In this document: piece after piece, positions 9,647 to 19,185 of the stretch
Layout: each line of letters starts with the position of its first letter
How positions within the stretch are numbered: position 1 is the stretch's first letter
DNA from: Zoogloea sp.
GTDB taxonomy: Bacteria; Pseudomonadota; Gammaproteobacteria; Burkholderiales; Rhodocyclaceae
NCBI RefSeq assembly: GCF_028689785.1
Contig: NZ_JAQVCN010000016.1
Span: 1-64,000, forward strand
Direction: 5' to 3'
Length of the DNA: 64,000 nucleotides
Made by a program: the position numbers and the translations under genes
The notes under the pieces: generated by a model
What the model saw: the letters and a program-made list of their open reading frames with translations, nothing else
Told to the model about the DNA's origin: nothing
Database searches by the model: none

Positions 9647-10777
9647 TCAAGAACCAACAACAAACTCCCGATATACCGAAATCGTCCGTTCAATCACAAT
9701 CTGCTCATCAAACTCATTTAGAGCCTTCTCACGTGCTGCAGCTCCCAACCTTGAACAGAGCAATGGGTCATCATGCAATCGGGCAATTGCACGAGCCAAA
9801 GCTTCACCGTTCTTCACAGGAACCAGCAGGCCATCTACCCCGTCTGTAACCACCTCACGGCAGCCAGGCACATCCGTCGTCACCAGCGGCAAACCAGAGG
9901 CCGCCGCTTCGATCAGGCCTTTGGGCAAACCCTCGCGGTAACTGGGCAACACAACTGCATCAACGGTTTCAAACAGCGCGGCCATGTCATCCACGTGGCC
10001 CAGCCACTGCAACAAGCCCTCGTCCACCCAAGCCCGCACAGAGCCTTCAGGCACAGCGGCCGGGTTTCCAGGGTCAGGATCGCCGGCAAGCAAAAACTCG
10101 ATGTCGCGCCCGTCCAAACGGAGCTTTCGCGCAGCATCGACGTATTCGGCCAGCCCTTTGTCCCACAGCAAGCGGGCAGCAAGCAGCACGCGAAACCGCC
10201 CCCCCCGGGTTCTCCCAGCCTTGGGCACAAAACGGCGGCAATCCACCCCGGAACCAGGAATGAGCCGCACGAGACTGGCATCCACCAGGCCCGCCCGTTC
10301 GAACAAAGCCACATCGTCCGGGTTCTGCAAAATGAGCCGCGCGCCCTGCCCGTCGAGGGCCAGTCGCATCAGGCTACGCACAATGGGCCGGAGCAAGCGC
10401 GCCTTCAGGTCTTCACTGGTAAAAACGTAGCCCATTCCAGCTACAGCATTAACCCGTGCCGGAATTCCGGCAAGCCGCGCTGCCAGTGAGCCATAGACAG
10501 CGCACTTGATCGTAAAACCATGAACAAGATCCACCTGCTCCTGTGCAAACAAGCGCTTCAGCCAAAGCACCAGTGCAAGCTCCCGCAGCGGGTTCAGGCT
10601 ACGCCGCTCCATTGGCGCCGGAATCCAGCGAAAGCCCAGTTGCCTGAGCTTCTCCCCGTAGGGGCCTGGAGGCGAAACAAGCAGGACTTCATAACCGGCG
10701 TCGCGTAAAGCCAGCGCCAAGGATCGGCGAAAGTTGTAGAGATACCACTCGGTATTAGCGAACAGGACAACCTTCAC
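9647..10777 (-). CDS. Glycosyltransferase, GT4 family
   Basis: Predicted retaining transferase that adds one sugar to the undecaprenyl-linked repeat unit at the inner membrane. It has 376 residues. The N-terminal GT-B half contains VNAVAGMGYVF; the C-terminal half carries LLAARLLWDKGLAEYVDAA and the E-x7-E region REGLPKGLIEAAASGLPLV followed by GCREVV. The GTG start at 10777 overlaps the stop of the EpsG-like gene (GTGA) and opens directly with VKVVLFANTEWYLYNF; a longer reading frame from 10843 lies inside that neighbour. Donor and acceptor cannot be told from sequence. Confidence 0.88.
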   Translation of the reverse strand: MKVVLFANTEWYLYNFRRSLALALRDAGYEVLLVSPPGPYGEKLRQLGFRWIPAPMERRSLNPLRELALVLWLKRLFAQEQVDLVHGFTIKCAVYGSLAARLAGIPARVNAVAGMGYVFTSEDLKARLLRPIVRSLMRLALDGQGARLILQNPDDVALFERAGLVDASLVRLIPGSGVDCRRFVPKAGRTRGGRFRVLLAARLLWDKGLAEYVDAARKLRLDGRDIEFLLAGDPDPGNPAAVPEGSVRAWVDEGLLQWLGHVDDMAALFETVDAVVLPSYREGLPKGLIEAAASGLPLVTTDVPGCREVVTDGVDGLLVPVKNGEALARAIARLHDDPLLCSRLGAAAREKALNEFDEQIVIERTISVYREFVVGS

Positions 10778-11850
10778 AGAAGCTCCAGCGGATAAAAGCG
10801 ATAGGGCAGCCAGTATTGGGAGTGATTGGCAAAATTCAGCCACACAAACAAAACGGTGGCGTAATACAGCAATACACCAAATACAAATTCCTGATTTCGG
10901 CTACGCGGCTTACCAAATACTTCCGACAAATGAGAGGACACCACCATCTGCAGCGGGAGCATATACAGCGCAATCCGATCTACGGCAGTAGAGGACGGCG
11001 ATATAAACAAAATCACAAGCAAGACCATCGAAATGATGGAACACCAGCGCCATAAGGAGGCCTCGCCAGCACCAAAGCGGAAACGCTTCCACCACAGCAG
11101 CAAAATCCCGGCCGGCACCGCATTCATCAACAGTCGAATCAATGCGCCTTCTGACTGGTACCCTGCGTCAATGTAACCTGAGTACAGGGTGTCGATGGAA
11201 TCCTGCAACAAGAGGCCGTATGCAGCCACGGAAACCATGCCGACCCATGCCACGGTCAACAACCTGTTCCGCGAAGCCGCAAGTGCCGCAATAGGCAGCA
11301 AAAGCACTGCTGTCTTATGAAAGGTTGCACCTAGCACAACCCACACGACAAACCTCAAGGTCGAGCGGTGCATCAACGCCACAAGTCCAAGCATCGCCAA
11401 GCCCAACGCAACGCCCTGGCGGCTGTACCCCATGGCCACACCGATCACCAAGTAAGGTACAGATACGGCCATCGCCAACCATGGACGCGGTAGAGCCCGG
11501 CAAAACCTCACAAGCCCTCCCGCAAAAATTCCGCCGCATATCAGATTGACGCCAAAAATCCCCCCCCCCAATTCAAGACTCAACCAGTTAACAAAATGAT
11601 AACCAGGGTCGGACATCGCCAATACCTCGGGCACCGAGAGACCCTTTACGTCATCAAGGAAATGAAAGTAGTTGAACCAGTCTCCACCGACCTCAACACG
11701 ATAGCCGATCATCAAGCTGTATAGAAACCCAACGCACCACCACGTCGGATCGGCTCTGCTCCTGCCTGCAGGATGGGCCAAGACAAAACGTGCCCTCCCG
11801 CTAACGGCAGCAAGTGCAGGTACAAGAAACATCAACCAGTACGGCCACAT
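10774..11850 (-). CDS. EpsG-family membrane protein, probable repeat-unit polymerase
   Basis: A 358-residue multi-pass membrane protein with about 9-10 hydrophobic segments. The block VEVGGDWFNYFHFL near residue 52 and FHKTAVLLLPIAAL near 180 resemble the EpsG family, which acts as the Wzy-type polymerase in exopolysaccharide loci. No other polymerase candidate exists in the cluster, which supports the assignment. It is packed one base after asnB and overlaps the next glycosyltransferase by four bases. Wzy proteins vary greatly in sequence, so the role is inferred from topology, motif resemblance and context. Confidence 0.75.
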   Translation of the reverse strand: MWPYWLMFLVPALAAVSGRARFVLAHPAGRSRADPTWWCVGFLYSLMIGYRVEVGGDWFNYFHFLDDVKGLSVPEVLAMSDPGYHFVNWLSLELGGGIFGVNLICGGIFAGGLVRFCRALPRPWLAMAVSVPYLVIGVAMGYSRQGVALGLAMLGLVALMHRSTLRFVVWVVLGATFHKTAVLLLPIAALAASRNRLLTVAWVGMVSVAAYGLLLQDSIDTLYSGYIDAGYQSEGALIRLLMNAVPAGILLLWWKRFRFGAGEASLWRWCSIISMVLLVILFISPSSTAVDRIALYMLPLQMVVSSHLSEVFGKPRSRNQEFVFGVLLYYATVLFVWLNFANHSQYWLPYRFYPLELL

Positions 11851-11851
11851 A

Positions 11852-13789
11852 TCAGGAGCTACTCTCCAACCATGCCTGAAACATCAGCACACACCACAAA
11901 CGGGGCGTCCAGTCGTGACGGCCACTCAGATGCTGGGACCACGCCAGACGAATCGGCGCGGGATTCAGGTATCCCTCGCGGGACAGACGTTCCTCGTCCA
12001 GCAAGGCTTCTGCCCACTCACGCAGAGGGCCACGCAGCCACTCTCCAACCGGAATTCCGAAACCGGCTTTGGGACGCTCGATCAGTTCCTGCGGAACATA
12101 TTTATAAAGCACCTGACGCAATGCCCACTTGCCCTGCCCATTGCGAATCTTCAAATTCAGGGGCAAACGCCAAGCGAATTCAACAACCCGGTGATCGAGG
12201 AAAGGCACACGAGTTTCAAGGGAAATGCCCATGGCAGCCCGATCAACCTTTGTCAAAATGTCATCGGGCAGGTACGTCAAGGTATCCCAGAGCATCATCC
12301 GATGCTCTGAATCATTAATCCCGGCAACCAGTGTTGCGTCATCGAGTCGGGTCGGCAAGGGTCCTGCTCCGATGACGAGCTTGGACGTCGACGGCCATTC
12401 AGTAACAAGGCTTCGATACAGATCATCCAGGCCCCGCACTGTCTTGAGGCCATGTGCAAGCTTATGGACCTTGTCACCCATCCGGACCACCCCCCGCGCT
12501 CCTGACAACAAGCCTCCAATCCTGTCCCAGGAGTCCGGAGAAAAGCCTGCCATCGCCGACCCGAGCTTTTGCCGCAGCGGAAGAGGAATCCAGCCCATCC
12601 GACTCCAAATCCGCCGGCCCCAGAAATAGCGGTTATAACCACCAAACAACTCGTCTCCAGCGTCCCCCGAAAGTGCCACTGTCAGCTTGGTACGCGCGGC
12701 CCGACACACGATATGGGTAGGAATCTGGGAACTGTCCGCAAAGGGCTCATCGTAAAGAGATGACAGAGTAGGAATCACAGCAAGCGCATCAGAAGCACGC
12801 ACCCGCAACTCATTATGTTCAGTCCCCAAGTGCCCTGCAACCGCCATGGCATAGGGTGACTCGTCAAAGCCAGCCTCATCGAAACCAATTGTGAAAGTCT
12901 GCACCGGCCTCGAAGACTGGGACTGCATCAGCGCGACAATAGCGGATGAGTCCACCCCGCCGGAAAGAAATGCCCCCAATGGCACATCCGCCACCGATTG
13001 CGCCGCTATAGCCTGCTTGAGCACCGACTCCAGCGCCTCCAATGCCGTATGCTCATCATCTATCGGAGCAGCCATACCCTTCCGCACCACATCGACAAAA
13101 GACCAATAGGGCTCAATCGCCGGATTGCGGGCGACCATACACTCGGCCTGCAGGCTCAGAATGCAACCAGGTTCCAGCTTGAACACATCCTTGTAAATTG
13201 AATACGGCGCAGGTACCGCGCAGAACTGAAAATAGAGTGCGAGCACATCCCGATCGATAGGATTGTCAAAGCCCGGATAAGCGCGCAGCGCCTTCAACTC
13301 CGAACCAAACACGAAGGCGCCCTGAACCCAGCCGTAATAAAGCGGCTTCTCGCCGATACGGTCGCGGGCAAGCTGCAACGTACGCGTTTGGTGGTCCCAT
13401 ACTGCCATCGCAAACATGCCAACAGCCCGCTTCAGGGTTGCCGCCAGCCCCCAGGCAGCGATGCCTGCAAGCAACGTTTCAGTATCTGAATGCCCCCGCC
13501 AGGAGGGTGCGTCGCCTGCCGACTCAAGTTCGGTGCGCAAGTCCAGATGGTTATAGACCTCGCCATTGAATGCGATCACGAAACGTCCGCAAGCAGAATG
13601 CATCGGCTGATGCCCGGCGGGGGATAAATCCAGAATCGACAACCGCCGATGTCCTAAACCGATCTCGCCAGCTGCATTCAACCACACGCCACCGTCATCT
13701 GGCCCACGCAAAAACAGGGTATCGGTCATGCGTCGAATGGATTGCTCCACAAGGCCATCCAAGCTCAACGCACCTGTGATTCCACACAT
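11852..13789 (-). CDS. asnB: Asparagine synthase-type amidotransferase (glutamine-hydrolysing)
   Basis: A 645-residue protein with an N-terminal class II glutaminase (MCGITGALS, nucleophile Cys2; RGPDDGG; GHRRLSILD) and a C-terminal synthetase domain with the PP-loop LSGGVDSSAIVALM near residue 265 and SGDAGDELFGGYNRYFWG. In polysaccharide loci such proteins (for example WbpS) are thought to amidate uronic acids. The UDP-HexNAc dehydrogenase and epimerase in this cluster would provide such a uronic acid. A housekeeping asparagine synthetase role is possible but less likely inside a glycosyltransferase operon. Confidence 0.85.
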   Translation of the reverse strand: MCGITGALSLDGLVEQSIRRMTDTLFLRGPDDGGVWLNAAGEIGLGHRRLSILDLSPAGHQPMHSACGRFVIAFNGEVYNHLDLRTELESAGDAPSWRGHSDTETLLAGIAAWGLAATLKRAVGMFAMAVWDHQTRTLQLARDRIGEKPLYYGWVQGAFVFGSELKALRAYPGFDNPIDRDVLALYFQFCAVPAPYSIYKDVFKLEPGCILSLQAECMVARNPAIEPYWSFVDVVRKGMAAPIDDEHTALEALESVLKQAIAAQSVADVPLGAFLSGGVDSSAIVALMQSQSSRPVQTFTIGFDEAGFDESPYAMAVAGHLGTEHNELRVRASDALAVIPTLSSLYDEPFADSSQIPTHIVCRAARTKLTVALSGDAGDELFGGYNRYFWGRRIWSRMGWIPLPLRQKLGSAMAGFSPDSWDRIGGLLSGARGVVRMGDKVHKLAHGLKTVRGLDDLYRSLVTEWPSTSKLVIGAGPLPTRLDDATLVAGINDSEHRMMLWDTLTYLPDDILTKVDRAAMGISLETRVPFLDHRVVEFAWRLPLNLKIRNGQGKWALRQVLYKYVPQELIERPKAGFGIPVGEWLRGPLREWAEALLDEERLSREGYLNPAPIRLAWSQHLSGRHDWTPRLWCVLMFQAWLESSS

Positions 13790-13813
13790 ATATTTATTTA
13801 ATCCTTTTGACTG

Positions 13814-14890
13814 TCAGGCGCAGGCTCTGGCCACGGCCTTCAGCAATCCGGCAAGCCGCGGGCCGGTTACCTGGATGCAATACTGCTTTTCAACCTTCTG
13901 CCGGCCGGCCTGCCCCATTTGTGTTCGCAGGGCTGGATCGGCAAGCAGTACGCGCATAGCATGTTCCCATTGCTCGGGTGTTTCAGCGAGGAATCCGTTC
14001 ACACCATGCTCAACGATTTGACAGTTAACGCCCACTGGTGAGGCCACAACGGGCAGGCCGCAGGCCATATACTGGATCAGCTTGTAGCCGCACTTACCCC
14101 TCTCGAACGGTTCGTCCACCAGCGGCATGATCCCAATATCAAAGCTGGCGATTGACGCCACCTCTGTCTGCTCACTCCAGGCAATCGACTCCATCGGCAG
14201 GCCCAGCGCGCGAGTGTCGATACCGATAGCGGCAAAGTACCCCAGGCCCTCCTGCAAGAGACGTTCAAACAGCGGCTTGTAAGGCTCGAGAAACGAAGCT
14301 GTCGCACGCTGGCCGATCCAGCCCACACAAGGTCGGCTCTCGCGGGCAAGGATGTTCTCAGGGGGCGGGGACGGGTAACGTTCCAGATCGATTACCGTCG
14401 GCACGATCTCGACATGTTTGGCCCCGGAGTCCCGTGCAAAATCTGCGAGATATTGATTGCCTGCCACTACCGCCGCCGCGCCGCGCATCAATGCGGGATG
14501 TTTGCCCCCAAGAATGCGCCGGACCAAGGGGCTGCGATGCCAGTCGTAATAGTGAAAAACAGCATCATCATAATCCAGCGCATACGGAATATGACGGGAC
14601 GCCATCATCTGCTCCAGCCAAGCGGGCAGCCACGGCAAGGTTTCCTTCTCGATCCATACCAGATCAAAGGAGCCGCTAGCCACCAAGGCCTGCACGCGCC
14701 GGAAATAGGCCGCCACTACCTCAACGATACTGCGCTTCTGGAGTTGAAGCCCCTGCACATAGGCATCGGAAAAAAGCGGCAATACCGTCACGTCAATGCC
14801 CGCCGCTTCCAGCCAGGGTAAATACTGGAGAAAGCGGACGCGACTGCTCGCTCCCAATCTGCCATAACGGGGCAGTACAAGAAGCTTCAT
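13814..14890 (-). CDS. Glycosyltransferase, GT4-like
   Basis: A 358-residue GT-B protein. The N-terminus MKLLVLPRYGRLGASSRVRFLQYL resembles transferases that begin with an arginine-rich acceptor-site loop. The C-terminal donor-binding part contains KCGYKLIQYMACGLPVVASP and GVNGFLAETPEQW. The classical E-x7-E pair is not obvious. Its start overlaps the upstream transferase stop by four bases (14887-14890), so the two are translationally coupled. It lies just upstream of asnB in transcription order reversed, that is, it is expressed before asnB. Substrate unknown. Confidence 0.85.
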   Translation of the reverse strand: MKLLVLPRYGRLGASSRVRFLQYLPWLEAAGIDVTVLPLFSDAYVQGLQLQKRSIVEVVAAYFRRVQALVASGSFDLVWIEKETLPWLPAWLEQMMASRHIPYALDYDDAVFHYYDWHRSPLVRRILGGKHPALMRGAAAVVAGNQYLADFARDSGAKHVEIVPTVIDLERYPSPPPENILARESRPCVGWIGQRATASFLEPYKPLFERLLQEGLGYFAAIGIDTRALGLPMESIAWSEQTEVASIASFDIGIMPLVDEPFERGKCGYKLIQYMACGLPVVASPVGVNCQIVEHGVNGFLAETPEQWEHAMRVLLADPALRTQMGQAGRQKVEKQYCIQVTGPRLAGLLKAVARACA

Positions 14891-16086
14891 TCCACCGCCG
14901 CCAGTTGTCGGTAAACATTTCCATACCGGACAACCCCCTCATCCAGCGAAAAATGCCGTCGTGCCGTGGATACGCAACGCGCACTCACATCAGGATCAGC
15001 TACCAGCTCAAGCAGTCGCTCAAGGCCATTGACCAACGAAGCCTGGTCGAATGCCTCCAGCGCCACGCCAACACGCTCACCCTCCAACACCTCAGCCATA
15101 TCGCCTACTCCCGCATTACCAAGGCAAGGAATTCCGCATCCAAGAAACTCGGCGAGCTTGGTCGGGGCAGAGGCCTGTTTGGAAAAAACAGGCTTGATGA
15201 AGAAAATCCCCGCATCCATCCGCGCCATCTGAAGCGGCACCTCCGAGTGCGTTGCCGTAGTCAACTCGACGGACCCATTCGGTACCCCGACTGCAGCAAG
15301 ACGATCACGGATATAGGCGTGTTCGCCACGATTTACGATTAAAAACCGTGCCTCGGGTCTACTACGCAGCAATTGAGCAAAGCAGGCCACAACCTCATCA
15401 AACAGATACCATGTTCCCGCCGAACCAACATAACCGAGCACGAAGCCGCCGCTCCCGCGTTGAGTCGAGGTGGGCTTGAATCGGCCCAGATCCGCACAAG
15501 TGGGAATAACCGTCATTGGCGGCATTCGTGTCGCCAGATAGGGAAAGCGTTTCATTTCATGAACAGCGGCGTGGGTCAGCGACACCACATGATCGGCAGC
15601 AAGCAAGAAACGCTTCTCGAATCCCTTTGCCACACGAAACATCCGCCCTTCCCGCGGCCACAAGCCACCATCGACCCGTTCATCCGCCCAAAAACCGCGC
15701 ATGTCGAACACAAAGGCCGCACCGGTCATGCGCTTGATCGCAAGTGCCATTACGGACGCAACATAGCTCCGAGCGTGCACGATCCGCAGGCGATGACGAA
15801 GCACCAGCGACAATCCCGAGGCAATGCCGACAGCGATATCCCAGGAAGTGGCGAGCGCCGACGGCCGTTTGTGGTAACGCAGAGGATGCCAAATAATCCC
15901 GGCGTCGGCGATATCTCGGGCAACACGCTCCCGCGCAACGGAATCCGACCAATCCTCGAGCTTCTCAAAACTAATGAGATGAATACTCCGTCCTGCAGCC
16001 AAATGCTTCAAATAGGCAAGCACCTGCGACTGCCCCAGGGGTTCGAGCATGCCATCGTAGGAAATATAGAGGACGTCTGATTTCAT
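14887..16086 (-). CDS. Glycosyltransferase, GT4-like
   Basis: A 399-residue GT-B protein beginning MKSDVLYISYDGMLEPLGQSQ, an opening seen in many exopolysaccharide glycosyltransferases. The N-terminal half has a short hydrophobic acceptor-side segment (VASVMALAIKRMTGAAFVFD), the C-terminal half LGYVGSAGTWYLFDEVV and APTKLAEFLGCGIPCLGNAGVGD. It overlaps by four bases both with the preceding (16083-17195) and the following (13814-14890) transferases, a tight coupled trio. Donor sugar not predictable from sequence. Confidence 0.85.
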   Translation of the reverse strand: MKSDVLYISYDGMLEPLGQSQVLAYLKHLAAGRSIHLISFEKLEDWSDSVARERVARDIADAGIIWHPLRYHKRPSALATSWDIAVGIASGLSLVLRHRLRIVHARSYVASVMALAIKRMTGAAFVFDMRGFWADERVDGGLWPREGRMFRVAKGFEKRFLLAADHVVSLTHAAVHEMKRFPYLATRMPPMTVIPTCADLGRFKPTSTQRGSGGFVLGYVGSAGTWYLFDEVVACFAQLLRSRPEARFLIVNRGEHAYIRDRLAAVGVPNGSVELTTATHSEVPLQMARMDAGIFFIKPVFSKQASAPTKLAEFLGCGIPCLGNAGVGDMAEVLEGERVGVALEAFDQASLVNGLERLLELVADPDVSARCVSTARRHFSLDEGVVRYGNVYRQLAAVE

Positions 16087-17195
16087 GAGATGCTCTTGGT
16101 TGAGCGTGGGAAAAGCAGTTCCTCATACTGATCCACGGCCTTGTCGATCGAAAAATCCTGCGCACGCGTCTTGAGGGCAGCAGTGTCATGGGAACTGGTC
16201 AAAGATAAATACATCGCCTCGGCCAGAGCCGTCGCGTCACCCACCGGCACCAGACGACCGAATTGCCCATCACACAGAATTTCGCGCGGCCCGGATGGGC
16301 AATTAGTACTGACCACCGGCGTCCCTGCAGCCAAGGCCTCAATGATTACTGTCGGCAGGCCTTCTCCGGTCGACGACAAAACATGCAGGTCGGCCTGGCG
16401 GTAATAGGGCACGGGATCTGCTACAAAACCCGGCATGAACACGCTGGACTCAATACCTAATTCCCGGGCCTGCTTCTCCAATGTCGAACGGCACTCGCCC
16501 TCACCAAGAATCAACAGCCGAGTATCAATTCGACCACACAATTGCGCAAACGCGGCCAATAGGGTCTTGTAGTCCTTGATCGCCTTGAGCGTCCCTACAG
16601 CCAACAACTTGTGATGAGTTCCATCCCACCAGTCTTTCGGCGAATACATTGCACCGGACAATGGCGCCGACTCACCCACTACTGGGTTGTAGATAACACT
16701 GATGGAAGCGCGATCCAAACGTGCGAACGCCGACAAATCATCTGCAGCCCCCTGCGACACTGTGACTATGCCGTGAGCCCTCGGGAAGAAACGATGCATG
16801 CTCGTGCGAATCTGCCAGCCAAGCGACCGCTGAGAAAGGAGCTCTGAACGTGACCACGTCGTATGCTCCGCCACAACCACTCGAGTGGGCACACGTGCCA
16901 ACCAACGGGCCCAGAGTGCAATCACCGTCAATGGCCACATGCAAGCCAGCATCGCTTCCGGCCTCACCTGACGCAAATAACGAATAAGCGGGAAAAGGAG
17001 CTGGCGGATACGCTTAACTTTCAGATCCACTACGCGAACTTCAGGTAAAAGATCTGCTAGAAACTCTCCATGTTCTGACAGCAAAACAACCTCTACCGCG
17101 TAGCCACGCTTTGCGAAAAAATTCGCCAAATTGACGACAACACGCTCTGCTCCACCACCGCGAAGATCGGGCATGAGAATCGCCAAATTAATCAC
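16083..17195 (-). CDS. Glycosyltransferase, GT4 family
   Basis: A 370-residue GT-B transferase. N-terminal INLAILMPDLRGGGAERVV is the glycine-rich acceptor-domain loop common in GT4. The donor domain has LLAVGTLKAIKDYKTLLAAF and the canonical E-x7-E stretch GEGLPTVIIEALAAGTPVVS, followed by CPSGPREIL. It starts 24 bases downstream of the 17220-18293 transferase and overlaps the next gene by four bases. Base composition is still mixed here, richer in GC than the genes at 17.2-21.5 kb. Confidence 0.9.
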   Translation of the reverse strand: MINLAILMPDLRGGGAERVVVNLANFFAKRGYAVEVVLLSEHGEFLADLLPEVRVVDLKVKRIRQLLFPLIRYLRQVRPEAMLACMWPLTVIALWARWLARVPTRVVVAEHTTWSRSELLSQRSLGWQIRTSMHRFFPRAHGIVTVSQGAADDLSAFARLDRASISVIYNPVVGESAPLSGAMYSPKDWWDGTHHKLLAVGTLKAIKDYKTLLAAFAQLCGRIDTRLLILGEGECRSTLEKQARELGIESSVFMPGFVADPVPYYRQADLHVLSSTGEGLPTVIIEALAAGTPVVSTNCPSGPREILCDGQFGRLVPVGDATALAEAMYLSLTSSHDTAALKTRAQDFSIDKAVDQYEELLFPRSTKSIS

Positions 17196-17219
17196 GAGAA
17201 ATCCCTTCTAAGATCCGAG

Positions 17220-18293
17220 TCACAATATCTCACGCCAATGCATTGCAACCTTTTCGACTTCATAATTTCTGGAAAACTCTATCGCGGATCTTGAGTACTT
17301 GTAACGCAACTTTTCTGATCCCAGCAGCCCATCTAGACCCAAACAAAACGCATCGATGTCACGATGTGGAATCAAAACACCGTGAAGCCCATTCTCAAGT
17401 AAATCTGCAGGCCCCGCTGGGCAATCAAAACTGATACATGCACAGCCCTTTGACATGGCTTCAAGCAGGACCATCGAGAACCCCTCATGGCGGGAGGTTA
17501 GACAGAACACCTCACTTTCAGCCATCTCCTGATCCAGAATCGAACTAAAGCCCGGCAATTCAACCTTTTTCTCTAGGCCTTTCTCCTGAACAAGCTTTAT
17601 CAAGTGCATTCTGCCCTTATCCCCAGGGCCAACAATTCGGAGTTTCCAATCCGGATGGTTGCTTGACAGCCGGGAAAAAACATCAATTAGCGTATCAAAC
17701 CCTTTGATATACCAACGATCAAGACTTCCTGCGGCTAAAATAATTTTTCTTCGAGCAGAATTTCCTCCCGTCACAGGGAAGCTCGCAGGATTCGGAATCA
17801 GCCGGACCTGATTGAGATAAGTTGCATAATGTCTTCTATCAAATTCGGTCAAGACTGTTAGAGCACTCGCAAACGGATATACCCAGCGTCTTTCGACCCA
17901 AGTCCAAAATCCTCGCTCAGCAAGATGATTCGTATGCTCCGCAGCCACGACACGAATACCGAGGATTCTGCAAATTATAATCAACCGCCAATTCATCCCT
18001 CGGAGAAATACAACCACTGTATCTGGCCGATTCCTCAGAACGGCCCTAACCAGCCTCGGCCAATAAACGATACGCCGCCAAATCTTGTTCCACAAAGACG
18101 ACCGCAGCTCATCCTTTGAATAGAGCGCCTGCAATAAAACTCGGGAATCGAAGTCATAGCCACTGCCGTGAATGTGCGTCAAAACTGATACTTGAAAATC
18201 CTTCTCGTTAGAAAAATAATTCCCAAGCACGCTCAACACTCGTGCTGCGCCGCCCGATGAAAGAATAGAAACAACAAAAAGAACTCTCTTCAC
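17220..18293 (-). CDS. Glycosyltransferase, GT4 family
   Basis: A 357-residue GT-B transferase with N-terminal VVSILSSGGAARVLSVLGN and a donor domain with AAGSLDRWYIKGFDTLIDVF and the E-x7-E stretch HEGFSMVLLEAMSKGCACIS, then CPAGPADLL. Architecture and the CPAGP/CPSGP signature match the neighbour at 16083, so the two may be distant paralogues. The gene is clearly AT-rich compared with the flanks of the cluster. Its ATG overlaps the stop of the GT2 gene (ATGA). Confidence 0.88.
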   Translation of the reverse strand: MKRVLFVVSILSSGGAARVLSVLGNYFSNEKDFQVSVLTHIHGSGYDFDSRVLLQALYSKDELRSSLWNKIWRRIVYWPRLVRAVLRNRPDTVVVFLRGMNWRLIIICRILGIRVVAAEHTNHLAERGFWTWVERRWVYPFASALTVLTEFDRRHYATYLNQVRLIPNPASFPVTGGNSARRKIILAAGSLDRWYIKGFDTLIDVFSRLSSNHPDWKLRIVGPGDKGRMHLIKLVQEKGLEKKVELPGFSSILDQEMAESEVFCLTSRHEGFSMVLLEAMSKGCACISFDCPAGPADLLENGLHGVLIPHRDIDAFCLGLDGLLGSEKLRYKYSRSAIEFSRNYEVEKVAMHWREIL

Positions 18294-19183
18294 CTAAACG
18301 ATCGCCCTAAAGTCAAATTAATCCTCAATCGCAAAGGCAGGTATTTTCTCAGGGAATTAACTATTGCAATCGCATCTAATCGCGCATGCCCTGTAGACTG
18401 GACAGCCAACTCATACGCCTTAAAGGCTATAAACCTTCGTAAATTAACCAGAACATCGCCCCCCTGAGGAGCCTCACTCTGCAAGACAAGTAGTTTTTCC
18501 AAGAAAGCCAGTCTTTTTCCATGCAGACCGCTCTGATCAATCGACCTACCTTCAGCATCTCGACGATAAACAGCGGAAGGTCGAGCACTATATAAAGCGT
18601 GGCCCAAAAAACAGACCCTGATCCACGCATGAATATCAGCACCGATCTTGAGACTCTCATCAAAAGCGCCGACGGCTTGCATAGCCCGTTTTTTTACGCA
18701 AACTGAACTAGAGGAAATCGCGAATTGACTTTCCGCCAAGCACCCTAAATAGTTCAGAACTCCATTATTCGCTAGATTCCTACCAATTCCATCTTGATAA
18801 TATTGCCGCAAAGAGCCATCTTGCTCTTTTACAGAAAACGCAGTGGCGTACAAAACAGCATTGGGACTTCTTGAAACCAAAGAGTGAATTTCCTCAAGAA
18901 ACCATGGCGCCCACTCATCATCCGCATCCAAAAAACAAATTAATTCATTTTTTGCGGCATCTATTCCGGCATTTCTTGCTGACCCCTCACCACCATTTGA
19001 TTTTTTAACAAGGCGAATTCGAGAGTCTGAATACTGTTCTACTATATGAACAGAATCATCCGTTGAACCATCATCGACAACTACCAGTTCGAAATCAGAA
19101 TGCGTTTGACAGAGAACACTATCAATCGTCCGACCAACGTATGCCGCCTTATTGAACAGGGGAATAACAACCGAAAAACTCAC
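18290..19183 (-). CDS. Glycosyltransferase, GT2 family
   Basis: An inverting GT-A transferase of 297 residues. Motifs are FSVVIPLFNKAAYV, LVVVDDGSTDDS (nucleotide site), GSARNAGIDAAKNE, and the metal-binding FLDADDEW. GTG at 19183 is chosen because it opens directly with VSFSVVIPLFN, has a GAGGGAG ribosome site and starts just after the upstream acetyltransferase stop; the longer frame from 19231 runs into that gene. It sits in the AT-rich part of the cluster. As GT2 proteins often act early in repeat-unit assembly, it may add the second or third sugar (inference). Confidence 0.88.
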   Translation of the reverse strand: MSFSVVIPLFNKAAYVGRTIDSVLCQTHSDFELVVVDDGSTDDSVHIVEQYSDSRIRLVKKSNGGEGSARNAGIDAAKNELICFLDADDEWAPWFLEEIHSLVSRSPNAVLYATAFSVKEQDGSLRQYYQDGIGRNLANNGVLNYLGCLAESQFAISSSSVCVKKRAMQAVGAFDESLKIGADIHAWIRVCFLGHALYSARPSAVYRRDAEGRSIDQSGLHGKRLAFLEKLLVLQSEAPQGGDVLVNLRRFIAFKAYELAVQSTGHARLDAIAIVNSLRKYLPLRLRINLTLGRSFR

Positions 19184-19185
19184 TC